The position numbers and the translations under genes are program-made. From the NCBI GenBank assembly GCA_023430975.1, contig JAEYYB010000172.1, forward strand, positions 54,215-118,214: DNA of 64,000 nucleotides, given 5' to 3'. Every line of letters begins with the position of its first letter. The stretch's first letter is position 1. This document shows positions 36,521 to 45,463 of this stretch, piece after piece. Below the pieces are notes generated by a model, which saw only the letters and a program-made list of their open reading frames with translations, did not search any database and had not been told where the DNA came from. The DNA comes from Bacillota bacterium. GTDB lineage: Bacteria > Bacillota > Clostridia > Acetivibrionales > DSM-2933.

Positions 36521-37535
36521 TATGGTTATCGTAATAATTATTCTTGCATTAAGTTTTGACTTCATAAATGGTTTTCATGATACGGCAACTTCAGTCGCAA
36601 CATCAATATCAACAAGAGCTTTGGCTCCTAAGACAGCAATTCTCATGGCAGCAGTGCTAAATGTAGCGGGAGCATTAACCAGCAGTAAAGTTGCACAAAC
36701 CGTATCACAAGGCATATTTAAAGATAAAATGATAAAAGATGTTGGCGGTGATAAGGGAATAATGTTTGTAATCATGGCATCCCTGGCATCTGCTATAATT
36801 TGGAATCTTGTAACCTGGTACTTCGGAATTCCAAGCAGTTCGTCCCATGCATTGTTTGGAGGAATGATCGGATCATCAGTTGCGTATCTTGGTACAATGG
36901 ATGTTCTACAAGGAAAGGGAATTCTTTATAAAGTCATAGTGCCTCTTTTCACATCACCTGTCATAGGTTTCGTTTTAGGATTTATAGTGATGAAATTCCT
37001 CTATCATGCTCTAAGAAGGTTAACACCTCATGTTGTAAATACAGTATTCTCCAAACTTCAAATTGTTTCAGCTGCTTTCATGGCTTTCGCACATGGAGGA
37101 AATGATGCTCAGAAATCAATGGGTATAATAACTATAGCTCTTGTTGCAGCAGACATGAATGGCGGCAGCACGGATGTAAATATTTTGGTTATTTTCGGAT
37201 GTGCTTTGGCAATGGGACTTGGTACTTCAATCGGTGGGTGGAAGATTATAAAGACTATGGGGGTCAATATGATTAAGCTTTCACCGATAAACGGGTTTGC
37301 TGCCCAGACCGGAGCTGCTGTTGTTATTGAAACCATGACCAGATTAGGTGCTCCTGTAAGTACCACACATATAATTTCAACTTCAATTATGGGGGTTGGA
37401 GCAGCAAAGAGATTGAAGGCAGTAAGGTGGACATTAGCAAAAAGTATTGTTGGTGCATGGGTAATGACAATACCGATAACTGCTGTAATAGGTGCTGTTG
37501 TTATATTGGTACTAAAGCTTACATTGGGAATATAA
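36513..37535 (+). CDS. pit: inorganic phosphate transporter, Pit family
   Basis: Multi-pass permease (340 aa, about ten hydrophobic segments) for low-affinity metal-phosphate uptake. The two inverted Pit signature repeats are present: FDFINGFHDTATSVATSIST near the start and AFAHGGNDAQKSMGIIT in the second half, plus SSSHALFGGMIGS and STTHIISTSIMGVGAAKR. The start overlaps the DUF47 stop. A PhoR/PhoB-type pair is encoded 5 kb downstream on the other strand, which may be related. Confidence 0.95.
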   Translation: MLSMVIVIIILALSFDFINGFHDTATSVATSISTRALAPKTAILMAAVLNVAGALTSSKVAQTVSQGIFKDKMIKDVGGDKGIMFVIMASLASAIIWNLVTWYFGIPSSSSHALFGGMIGSSVAYLGTMDVLQGKGILYKVIVPLFTSPVIGFVLGFIVMKFLYHALRRLTPHVVNTVFSKLQIVSAAFMAFAHGGNDAQKSMGIITIALVAADMNGGSTDVNILVIFGCALAMGLGTSIGGWKIIKTMGVNMIKLSPINGFAAQTGAAVVIETMTRLGAPVSTTHIISTSIMGVGAAKRLKAVRWTLAKSIVGAWVMTIPITAVIGAVVILVLKLTLGI

Positions 37536-37658
37536 TACATAATTAAATATTTTATTTTTAATGGGGATGTTAAAATTTTATATGGAAATACATACTTTTA
37601 AAAACAATACAAACAATATTTTCATACATATAATATAAGAAATAACTAAAATATTACT

Positions 37659-37737
37659 TCTAATTTTGAGCGGGTGCTGACGAGCTAAGTCAACACAAGA
37701 GCGAAATTTATAGTGGAAGTTATATTTTAGTTATTTC
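37659..37737. repeat. family B palindromic repeat, inverted copy
   Basis: Seen on the plus strand as ACTTCTAATTTTGAGCGG...GAGCGAAATTTATAGTGG, which is the reverse complement of the other copies. It lies in the 450-bp gap after pit. Confidence 0.65.
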
Positions 37738-37748
37738 TAAGAAAAAGG

Positions 37749-37799
37749 ACCTATGTAATCAAAAGATGTAGTATTATCGATATTAACATAGGTTTTTTT
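37749..37799 (+). terminator. terminator of the DUF47-pit operon
   Basis: ACCTATGT pairs with ACATAGGT, followed by a TTTTTTT run. Confidence 0.7.
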
Positions 37800-37981
37800 A
37801 TATATGCAGAGTTAAATTGTTTTATTCATCATATGTAAATATAGTTAATTGGATATAGATTAGACCAGAAACGAATTGTGTGATATACTTATCATAATAT
37901 ATTATTTTATAACACATATTCGAGAAAATAGAAACGCTTATTATGTTGTGTTTTCGCTGCAGTAGATAGGAGATGGTTAAA

Positions 37982-40309
37982 ATGATGATGTGTTCGATTT
38001 GTAAGGAAAATTTCGCGGTTGTCTACATGACTAAGTTAATAGATGGAAAGCAGGTTCAGGAAGGTCTTTGTCTTACATGTGCAAAAAAACAGGGCGTACA
38101 GCCTATTAATCAGTTATTGGATCAAACAGGAATGACAGAGGAAGATATAGACAATTTAAATAAACAGGTAGGTAATCTTTTTGAGAACATGGAGTTTACC
38201 GATTTGAACTCAATCCAGGACTCACAGGAAAAGCCTACGGGACAATCAAATCCCTTTTTCAACTTTATAAATAAGGCTTTCAGCAAGAACGAGGATGGAA
38301 CAGACAACGGTAAAGAGCATATAAAAGAGTCCTTTGAAGACAAGGAAAGCAAGAATAATACAAAAACAAAAACCCAGGAAAAGAAAAATCTCAAGAAAAA
38401 GAAATACCTGGACTTATATGGAGCAAACCTGACTGAGCTTGCAAAAGAAAACAAGCTTGATAGGGTGATTGGAAGATTCAGGGAGATTGATAGGGTAGTT
38501 CAGATTCTTAACAGGAGAACAAAAAATAACCCTGTGTTAATTGGAGAGCCTGGAGTTGGTAAAACAGCCATTGCAGAGGGTTTGGCTGTCAGGATTGCTG
38601 AAAAGCAGGTTCCTGCGAAACTCTTTAATGTTGAGGTTTATCTCCTTGACTTAACAGGTATTGTAGCTGGAACTCAGTTCAGGGGACAGTTTGAAAGCCG
38701 CATGAAGGGTATTCTTGATGAGGTTAAATCATTGGGAAACATTATTCTTGTTATTGATGAGCTTCATAACATAATGGGAGCAGGGGAAGCAGAGGGAGCC
38801 ATGAATGCTGCCAATATACTGAAGCCTGCATTAGCAAGGGGCGAGATCCAGGTAATAGGAGCAACAACCCTTAAAGAATATAGGAAGCACATAGAAAAGG
38901 ACTCTGCTTTAGAAAGAAGATTTCAGCCTGTTATTGTAGATGAACCTTCAGTTGATGAGACAATCGAGATATTAAAAGGAATTAGAAATTATTACGAAGA
39001 TTACCATATGGTAAAGATATCCGATGACGTTCTAGAAGCAGCAGCAAAGTTATCGGAAAGATATATAACCGAAAGGTTCTTGCCGGATAAAGCGATTGAT
39101 GTAATTGATGAAGCCGGTTCAAGGGCAAACCTGAAAAATGTGGGTTTAGTTGAGCTTACGGCTCTAAAAGAAGAATTGAAAAAGGTTCAGGAAGAAAAAG
39201 AAAATGCGGTATCTGCGGATTCTATAGAAGATTACCAAAAGGCGGCAGATTTAAAGGTAAGAGAATGCAAGCTGCTGGAAAATATAAGGGAAATTCGGGA
39301 GAAGAATAACGACATAGAGATTACTGTAGATGACATTGCATTTGTTATTGAGGCCTGGACGAAGATTCCTGTACAGAAGCTTACAGAAATTGAAACAGCA
39401 AAGCTTTTAAATCTGGAAGAAAGGCTTCATAACAGGGTAATAGGTCAAAATCAAGCTGTAAGCAGCATAGCAAAAACTATTAGAAGGACACGTGCTGGAT
39501 TTAAGAAAAAGAGGAAACCTGCTTCATTTATTTTCATAGGCCCTACAGGTGTAGGTAAAACGGAGCTTGTAAGGACTCTTGCAGTTGAACTTTTTGGAAG
39601 CGAGGAAGCACTGATAAGGCTAGACATGTCTGAGTACATGGAAAAGCATACAGTCTCAAAACTTATTGGGGCACCTCCGGGGTATGTGGGATATGATGAT
39701 GCGGGTCAGCTGACTGAAAAGATCAGAAGAAAGCCTTATTCAGTTATCCTTTTAGATGAAATAGAAAAGGCTCACCCTGATGTTTTCAATATGCTTCTTC
39801 AGGTGCTGGAGGATGGAAGACTTACTGACAGCCATGGCAAGGTGATTAGTTTTGAAAATACAGTAATAATAATGACATCCAATGCAGGCACAAATATGAA
39901 ATCAAATGGGATTGGTTTTTCCAATGAAGGTTATAAAGCACTTGAAACAACGGTTAAAAGTGTATTGAAAGAAACCTTCAGGCCTGAATTTTTAAACAGA
40001 GTGGATGAAATTATTGTATTTACCGAGCTCAGCAAGGATGAACTCAAGAAAATCATAGACCTGATGCTTATGGAAGTTGAAGAGGATGTAAAAGCTAACA
40101 ACATGACAATTACTGTTAGTGAAGAAGCCAAGGATTTTATACTGGAAAAAGGCTATGATGTTAAATACGGTGCAAGGCCTCTAAGAAGGACTATACAAAA
40201 ATATATTGAAGACGAGCTGGCGGAAGCATTCTTAAAAGGCGTTTTTAAAGAGGGAAGCAGAATATGTGTTTATGTAGAGCAAGGTGAGATTAGGCTTAGA
40301 GATTGCTAA
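37982..40309 (+). CDS. clpE: ClpE-like AAA+ unfoldase with N-terminal zinc finger
   Basis: Hsp100 chaperone that would feed substrates to ClpP; 775 aa. The N-terminus has a CxxC...CxxC zinc-finger pattern (MCSICKEN and LCLTCAKKQG), then ~70 residues of linker. There is no double Clp-N domain. AAA-1 has GEPGVGKTAIAEGLA with Walker B LVIDELHN; AAA-2 has GPTGVGKTELVRTLA with ILLDEIEKAHPDV. The zinc finger and missing N-domain point to ClpE rather than ClpC. The inter-domain helical segment (ELTALKEELKKVQEEKENA) is short. GGAG lies nine bases ahead of ATG 37982; the ATG at 37973 touches the site. No ctsR/mcsA operon is next to it. Confidence 0.88.
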   Translation: MMMCSICKENFAVVYMTKLIDGKQVQEGLCLTCAKKQGVQPINQLLDQTGMTEEDIDNLNKQVGNLFENMEFTDLNSIQDSQEKPTGQSNPFFNFINKAFSKNEDGTDNGKEHIKESFEDKESKNNTKTKTQEKKNLKKKKYLDLYGANLTELAKENKLDRVIGRFREIDRVVQILNRRTKNNPVLIGEPGVGKTAIAEGLAVRIAEKQVPAKLFNVEVYLLDLTGIVAGTQFRGQFESRMKGILDEVKSLGNIILVIDELHNIMGAGEAEGAMNAANILKPALARGEIQVIGATTLKEYRKHIEKDSALERRFQPVIVDEPSVDETIEILKGIRNYYEDYHMVKISDDVLEAAAKLSERYITERFLPDKAIDVIDEAGSRANLKNVGLVELTALKEELKKVQEEKENAVSADSIEDYQKAADLKVRECKLLENIREIREKNNDIEITVDDIAFVIEAWTKIPVQKLTEIETAKLLNLEERLHNRVIGQNQAVSSIAKTIRRTRAGFKKKRKPASFIFIGPTGVGKTELVRTLAVELFGSEEALIRLDMSEYMEKHTVSKLIGAPPGYVGYDDAGQLTEKIRRKPYSVILLDEIEKAHPDVFNMLLQVLEDGRLTDSHGKVISFENTVIIMTSNAGTNMKSNGIGFSNEGYKALETTVKSVLKETFRPEFLNRVDEIIVFTELSKDELKKIIDLMLMEVEEDVKANNMTITVSEEAKDFILEKGYDVKYGARPLRRTIQKYIEDELAEAFLKGVFKEGSRICVYVEQGEIRLRDC

Positions 40310-40353
40310 ACCATTGCTTAGCCATTACTAAGCTTTGAGTTATAAAATATTAT

Positions 40354-40456
40354 TATATGAAAAGTGTTAATAATCTTACATCTGTCAGAGCAAATAACGA
40401 ACGCTTTTACGGGATTTGCGATAGACAAATGTAAAAGATTATTCACTTTTCATATA
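40354..40456. repeat. family A palindromic repeat
   Basis: Full copy, TATATGAAAAGTGTTAATAA to TATTCACTTTTCATATA, in the clp-deiminase gap. Confidence 0.85.
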
Positions 40457-40470
40457 GAAGTGAAGTAAAG

Positions 40471-40504
40471 GGACAGATTGGTAATAACCGATTTGTCCTT
40501 TTTT
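40471..40504 (+). terminator. terminator-like hairpin
   Basis: GGACAGATTGGT pairs imperfectly with ACCGATTTGTCC, followed by TTTTTT. Confidence 0.7.
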
Positions 40505-40625
40505 GCGTCTGGCAGTTATGGTGAAATCCGTTGGATGTAGTCTGTTTATTTATATTTCGCTCTTTATTCGGGAAGACTACTTTTATTGCTATAAGAATAA
40601 AAATACATTAAAGGTAGGGTTACTC

Positions 40626-41843
40626 ATGAAAAGAAGAATAATTAATATTTTACTTGTATTTACAGGTATTGTGGTGTTTATAACAGGCGGCATATGGAAC
40701 TACAATGAGAATAACAAGAGTAAGAAAAGCCAGCAGCCAAGTAAGAAAGATACAAGTGTAAGCATTTCTGCTCAATACAGGTTTCCGGCTGAATTCGAAA
40801 AGCAGCAGGCTATTTGGATGCAATGGCCTTCTGAGGTATACAACCAGGCAAGTAGGCCTGTGATTCCTGTTATGTTAAAAATTATAAGGGCTTTAGCACC
40901 TCATGTAAGGGTAAATATCGCTTCAAGGAGTGTTGATGAGATCGTAACAGGAAGGAATCTTCTTAAACAAAGCGGTTATACAGGACAAAATGTCCACTTT
41001 TATGTAATAAACCACATGTCTATTTGGGCAAGGGATGTGGGACCTATCTTTGTTAAGGATATTGAGAACAAGCTAAGGGTAGTAGACTTTAAGTTCAATA
41101 ACTACAGCAGAGGAGGAAGCCAGTATTATATTGATGTGGAAAATCAAGTTGATGCACTAACTGCAAAGACTTATGGTTTTCCGATAATCAAATCAAGCCT
41201 GGTTTCGGAAGGCGGTGCTATTGAGACAAACGGTAAGGGCACTATTATGCTGACGGAATCGGTTTTATTAAAACGCAATCCAGGCTTAACCAAGCAGCAG
41301 ATTGAAAATGAGTTTAAAAGGGTCTTAGGCATTAAAAAGGTCATATGGCTTAAAAAAGGCCTGGCAGAGGATGATAACATAACCAGTGGACATATAAACG
41401 AAATAGCAAGGTTTGCAAGTCCTAATACTATTCTGCTTGCATATGTTAAGGCGGGGGATAGGAATTTGAATAATTACTCGAAGGAATCATACCTTCGCAT
41501 GGAGGAAAACTATAACATACTTAAAAATTCTACCGATCAGGATGGGAAAGCTTTCAGAATAATCAGGGTTCCTGTTCCTCCTACACTTTATAATGTCACA
41601 GACGGTTCAGGAAGATTACCTATACGCAGCTATTTGAACTATGCAGTAACCAATGGTGCAGTGATTATGCAAACCTATTGGAGGCAGGGTCGCTCAAGTG
41701 CACTTAAGGAAACTGAAGATGGGGTTAAGGAAATTTTGAAGGGTGTATATCCGGGACGCCAGGTTATAGGTATAGATACTGAAAGCCTTAACTTATGGGG
41801 CGGTGGTATACACTGTATAACCCAGCACATGCCTGCCTATTGA
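40626..41843 (+). CDS. membrane-anchored agmatine/peptidyl-arginine deiminase family protein
   Basis: 405 aa. The N-terminus has a single hydrophobic helix (INILLVFTGIVVFITGGIW) and a polar Lys/Ser/Gln spacer, so the catalytic domain is probably outside the membrane. The domain is a guanidino-group hydrolase of the PPAD/agmatine deiminase type: FRFPAEFEKQQAIWMQWPS-like start, MSIWARDVGPIFV, SLVSEGGAIETNGKG, the His motif TSGHINEIARF, and the catalytic-cysteine end GGGIHCITQHMPA. Most relatives have an Asp two residues after that His (GHID/GHVD); here it is Asn. ATG 40626 has AAGGTAGGG upstream; the longer frame has no credible earlier start. Confidence 0.85.
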   Translation: MKRRIINILLVFTGIVVFITGGIWNYNENNKSKKSQQPSKKDTSVSISAQYRFPAEFEKQQAIWMQWPSEVYNQASRPVIPVMLKIIRALAPHVRVNIASRSVDEIVTGRNLLKQSGYTGQNVHFYVINHMSIWARDVGPIFVKDIENKLRVVDFKFNNYSRGGSQYYIDVENQVDALTAKTYGFPIIKSSLVSEGGAIETNGKGTIMLTESVLLKRNPGLTKQQIENEFKRVLGIKKVIWLKKGLAEDDNITSGHINEIARFASPNTILLAYVKAGDRNLNNYSKESYLRMEENYNILKNSTDQDGKAFRIIRVPVPPTLYNVTDGSGRLPIRSYLNYAVTNGAVIMQTYWRQGRSSALKETEDGVKEILKGVYPGRQVIGIDTESLNLWGGGIHCITQHMPAY

Positions 41844-41882
41844 GCTGGGTTGTACTACAAATTCAATAAGCAAACTTTAAAA

Positions 41883-42020
41883 TTATAAGTGGATGATTTG
41901 GATAACAGGACTAGGGATTAAGATGAGGGATGTATTATCATGGCTTTTCATATATTGATCTACAAACACCATTTTTAATCCCACTTCTCTTTCATACTCA
42001 TCAAGGGTTATTTTTTTCAT
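41883..42020 (-). CDS. possible 45-aa small protein or gene remnant
   Basis: Reads MKKITLDEYEREVGLKMVF, then DQYMKSHDN, ending LILIPSPVIQIIHL. Just upstream, in another frame and overlapping by TGATGA, is LIDVKGSLVEIIIYNAARE. The pair could be a tiny operon or a frameshifted remnant of one gene. No clear ribosome binding site; family not recognised. Confidence 0.3.
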   Translation of the reverse strand: MKKITLDEYEREVGLKMVFVDQYMKSHDNTSLILIPSPVIQIIHL

Positions 42021-42162
42021 CAAGCAATTTCTCTAGCAGCATTATAAATTATTATTTCCACTAGGGAGCCTTTAACATCTATAAGATTTTGTGTTCATAG
42101 TAATTAACTCATTTCTTGATATATGTTAAATAGCATTATTTGGTGGGTATATAGTTAATACT

Positions 42163-42307
42163 ATATTAAAAGTGTTAATAATCTTACATTTGTCAGAGCA
42201 AAATAACGAACGGTTTAACGTTATTTTGTGATAGACAAATAGCAAGATTAACTGATTTTAATAGATTTGCGACAGACAAATGTAATAGATTTATCACTTT
42301 TAATATA
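42163..42307. repeat. composite family A repeat
   Basis: One left arm (AAAAGTGTTAATAATCTTAC) is followed by a middle ending in AGCAAGATTAACTGATTTTA and then a second right arm (GATTTGCGACAGACAAATGT to TTATCACTTTTAATATA). The inner piece matches the element nested at 63.7 kb. The rest of the 41.84-42.42 kb gap holds only the small minus-strand frame and AT-rich DNA. Confidence 0.75.
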
Positions 42308-42418
42308 AATCTTTCTATGTAAATATCATATAATTTTACATAAAGATAATATTAACTTAACAAAAAGAGTATAATATGTAAATATAACTAACGAACTATA
42401 GAGAGGGATGATTTAGTT

Positions 42419-42541
42419 ATGGATAAGATGAAGAGAGCCTTAAGCAACAGTAAAATCAATTATACCGTGATAGACGATTTAGATTATGTATATGATGAAG
42501 ACGATTTGGACTTTATCTTAGACATATTGGCATTTGATTAA
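42419..42541 (+). CDS. 40-aa acidic small protein
   Basis: ATG 42419 follows GAGAGGGATGATTTAGTT, with a likely promoter TATAAT-like sequence upstream (AGTATAATATG near 42370). The peptide is MDKMKRALSNSKINYTVIDD and continues LDYVYDEDDLDFILDILAFD. The first 13 residues are basic and the second half is strongly acidic and hydrophobic, probably an amphipathic helix. It is followed by a hairpin (ACCAGTTGC/GCAACTGGT at 42583-42632). The family is unknown; it might be a regulator, an antitoxin-like peptide or a precursor peptide. Confidence 0.55.
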   Translation: MDKMKRALSNSKINYTVIDDLDYVYDEDDLDFILDILAFD

Positions 42542-42582
42542 TAATTTTAAAACTAATATTGTGCATGCAATTATGAATAGAC

Positions 42583-42632
42583 CAGTTGCAGAATGTCCTA
42601 TTTCGAAATATCAGGACCGATAGCAACTGGTG
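42583..42632 (+). terminator. hairpin after the 40-aa acidic ORF
   Basis: Stem ACCAGTTGC/GCAACTGGT with an inner GTCCT/AGGAC. Lacks a strong T tail, so either an unusual terminator or a structured RNA. Confidence 0.45.
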
Positions 42633-42708
42633 ATAGGGGCGGTAATTTTATAGAAAGCTCTTCAGCAGATACCAAAAAGAAATGTAAATAATGAGGGTTG
42701 AGACAAAT

Positions 42709-42750
42709 AAACAGCTTCTGTGATATTTCAATTTATCATAAAAGCTGTTT
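42709..42750 (-). terminator. possible terminator after the sensor kinase gene
   Basis: AAACAGCTT pairs with AAGCTGTTT; modest T content on the minus side. Confidence 0.45.
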
Positions 42751-42773
42751 TCACTTACTTTTTCATACACTCT

Positions 42774-44564
42774 TTATACAGGCAGCTGTATAATAAACTC
42801 CGTACCTGATCCGGGCTTGCTGGTAACCTTGATATTTCCGTTATACAGATTTACAATGTGCTTGACTATGGATAATCCAAGTCCAGTACCACCCATGTTT
42901 CTGGACCTGCCCTTGTCAACTCTGTAAAATCTTTCGAAAATACGTGGAATATGTTCCTCATCAATTCCAATTCCGGTATCCTTAATTATAAAAGTAATTT
43001 TGCCTTCTTCCTTGATTGCTTTTACAGTCACAGTACCATTATCTTTATTATATTTTATTGCGTTGTCAATCAGGTTTATGAGCATCTGTTTGATTCTGTT
43101 TTTATTAGCATCTATTGTTACATTTTCTTCAATTTCAAAATGCAGCTGTATTCCTTTTTTTTCAGCAAAGCTTTCCAATATATCATAGATTTCTTTAAAA
43201 GTATCGTTTATGTTATGTGGTACGATGTCGCAATCAGTCATTGTGTTTTCAATCTCTGAAAGCTGTAGAATATCGTTTATTAGGTTTGATAACCTTTCCG
43301 ATTCTATATCGATTATATCAAGAAACTTAACAGCAACTGCCTTATCATCAATAGCACCGGTTTTTAAGGTTTCTATAAATCCCCTTATTGAGGTAAGAGG
43401 GGTCTTTAGTTCATGGGTTACATTAGATACAAACTCCGTCCTTATTTGCTCCAGCTTTTTGATGTTGGTTATATCATGTATTGATGCGATTCCTCCCGAA
43501 TTCGGATGCTTCGGGTTGTTTGAATTTATTGGACTGGTATAGACCCTGAAAATTTTGTCTGATTTTGGATCTGTGAAAACCTCATTCAAAAGGGGCTCGT
43601 TTTTATCAATACTTTCTTTTATCAGATTGATTATCTTATTATCACCGATAAGCTCCATTAAATTCATTCCAATAATACCAGGTCCATACTTGATTCCGAA
43701 CATCTGGCAGGATACTGTATTTATAAGTATTATCCTGAAATTGTCGTCAACTGCTACAACGCCGCTGATCATACTGTTTATTATGGAATTTATCTTGATG
43801 TTTTTGTCGTTCATTTCAGCTAATGTTGATTCCAGTTTCTCAGCCATTATATTAAATGTATTTGAAAGTTCTTCAATTTCATTATCGCTCGTTATATTTG
43901 ATCTTCGTGAAAAGTTTCCCTCAGATATATCTTTGGTTACATCTATTAGCTCGTTTACAGGTTTTATGATTATATTGGAAAAACGAAATGCCAGTATTGT
44001 TGTCAACAGGGTGCCTGCCAGAATTCCTATTACTGTATATATAAGTATTATCTCATCAATGGTTTCAAGTTGGATTAATGGCACTGAAACCCTTATGATA
44101 ATTCCTTCAGGAGTGATAGGTACAGCTACATAAAGGAGGCTCATTTGCATGTCTTTACTGAAGCGTATGTCTTTGCCGATTTTTCCTCCTAATGCTTCCT
44201 TAACTTCCTTCCTATTGCTGTGGTTATCCATTGAAAGATAGTTCATCTCCGACTCGCCGATAACTATTCCTCTTTTATCAATGAAGGTTATTCTCAAGTG
44301 ATTTTCATTTTCCTTGACTTTATTGGATTCATCCTTTGGATATAGTATATCTGCATACTGTCGGGCAATTTTATTGTAATCTATAGCAATGCCGGACTTC
44401 TTGTTTTCCAATAACTGAAAGTGTATAAGCCTTGCTGTGCTGATAAGTTTTTCTTCCAATTCGTTTTTATAATATTTTTGTGAAATTTCCGATATTAAAA
44501 GTCCTGTTATGAAGACACCAATAACAGTTAGAACTAAATAGTACAGAAATATTTTTTGCTTCAT
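42774..44564 (-). CDS. phoR: PhoR-type sensor histidine kinase
   Basis: 596-aa membrane histidine kinase. Two membrane helices (~residues 5-27 and ~173-195) flank an extracytoplasmic sensor loop. Then come HAMP (~196-248), a PAS domain (~255-360), HisKA with the phospho-acceptor FVSNVTHELKTPLTSIRGF, and the HATPase domain (N-box DNAIKYNK, G1 KDTGIGID, F-box RIFERFYRVDKGRSR, G2 GGTGLGLSIVKHI). This layout is that of PhoR/WalK-like kinases. Its start overlaps the response-regulator stop by four bases. With a pit operon 5 kb away, a phosphate role is possible but not shown by the sequence. Confidence 0.9.
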   Translation of the reverse strand: MKQKIFLYYLVLTVIGVFITGLLISEISQKYYKNELEEKLISTARLIHFQLLENKKSGIAIDYNKIARQYADILYPKDESNKVKENENHLRITFIDKRGIVIGESEMNYLSMDNHSNRKEVKEALGGKIGKDIRFSKDMQMSLLYVAVPITPEGIIIRVSVPLIQLETIDEIILIYTVIGILAGTLLTTILAFRFSNIIIKPVNELIDVTKDISEGNFSRRSNITSDNEIEELSNTFNIMAEKLESTLAEMNDKNIKINSIINSMISGVVAVDDNFRIILINTVSCQMFGIKYGPGIIGMNLMELIGDNKIINLIKESIDKNEPLLNEVFTDPKSDKIFRVYTSPINSNNPKHPNSGGIASIHDITNIKKLEQIRTEFVSNVTHELKTPLTSIRGFIETLKTGAIDDKAVAVKFLDIIDIESERLSNLINDILQLSEIENTMTDCDIVPHNINDTFKEIYDILESFAEKKGIQLHFEIEENVTIDANKNRIKQMLINLIDNAIKYNKDNGTVTVKAIKEEGKITFIIKDTGIGIDEEHIPRIFERFYRVDKGRSRNMGGTGLGLSIVKHIVNLYNGNIKVTSKPGSGTEFIIQLPV

Positions 44565-45274
44565 TTACCGGATGCTCCTTTATCATTAAATCGATAACCA
44601 ATACCACGTATGGTTTCTATATGGACAGGAGTGCTGTCATCATCTTCAATCTTTTGTCTGAGATATCTTATGTGAACATCAACTGTCCTGGTTTCGCCAT
44701 AGTAATCAAAGCCCCAAATTTTTTCCAATAATGTTTCTCGTGAAAGAACTTTTCCTTTATTGGTAATTAAGAGCTTTAGCAGTTCAAACTCTTTAAGGGT
44801 AAGGTCAAGTAATTTATCATCCTTATAAACTTCACGTCGAGTGCAATCTAAGGATATATTTCCAAAATGTATGACTTCAGGATTGCTTTCTGTGGAAATA
44901 TGAACTCTTCTGAATAGTGCCTTTACTCTAGCTACCAATTCCCTAACGCTAAAAGGTTTGGTAACATAATCATCTGCTCCAAGCTCAAGGCCTAAAACCT
45001 TGTCGAATTCATCACTTTTTGCAGTAAGGATTATTACAGGAATCGCTTTAGTGCGTGGGTTCTGACGCAATTGTCTGCAAACCTCCAGGCCATCAATCCC
45101 AGGAAGCATAATGTCGAGTATAAATAAATTAGGAACATTACTTTTGCACTCTTCCAGCAGCTGTTCTCCTGTATCAAATGTGATTACCTTATAGCCGTTA
45201 GCTTCGAGATTGTATTTAATAAGATGCTGTATATTTGCTTCGTCTTCAACAGCAAAAATTAGTTCTTTAGTCAT
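44561..45274 (-). CDS. PhoB/PhoP-type response regulator
   Basis: 237-aa two-domain transcription factor of the OmpR class. The receiver domain has the acidic pocket AVEDEANIQ, phospho-acceptor Asp in LFILDIMLPGIDG and the KPF lysine in DYVTKPFSVREL. The winged helix ends with the recognition helix region TRTVDVHIRYLRQKIEDD and GIGYRFND. GGAGG precedes the start on the minus strand. It is first in the operon with the sensor kinase. Assignment to PhoP is by similarity of pattern; WalR-like is possible. Confidence 0.93.
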   Translation of the reverse strand: MTKELIFAVEDEANIQHLIKYNLEANGYKVITFDTGEQLLEECKSNVPNLFILDIMLPGIDGLEVCRQLRQNPRTKAIPVIILTAKSDEFDKVLGLELGADDYVTKPFSVRELVARVKALFRRVHISTESNPEVIHFGNISLDCTRREVYKDDKLLDLTLKEFELLKLLITNKGKVLSRETLLEKIWGFDYYGETRTVDVHIRYLRQKIEDDDSTPVHIETIRGIGYRFNDKGASGK

Positions 45275-45463
45275 ATTTGTGCATGCCTCCGGAAAATAAG
45301 TAATATTTCATTCATTCCTTTAGTCTACTATATCAAATTGTTAATAAACATTCAAATATTCTGTTTTTATATGTGGCTGCAATGCAAATTACAACTGTAG
45401 GAACATGTTATATTACTTAGTCATAATATAATAAAGGCATTGTTAGCTGGATGTGAATAATAT

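Noticed and set aside
43555..44133. 192-aa plus-strand frame opposite the sensor kinase
   Set aside because: Antisense shadow of a clear histidine kinase gene with all motifs; no start signals.
42774..45274. Firm assignment of the two-component pair as the phosphate-starvation regulator
   Set aside because: Architecture fits PhoR/PhoB, but WalK/WalR-like pairs share it and no clear Pho box could be established upstream; left as a type-level call.
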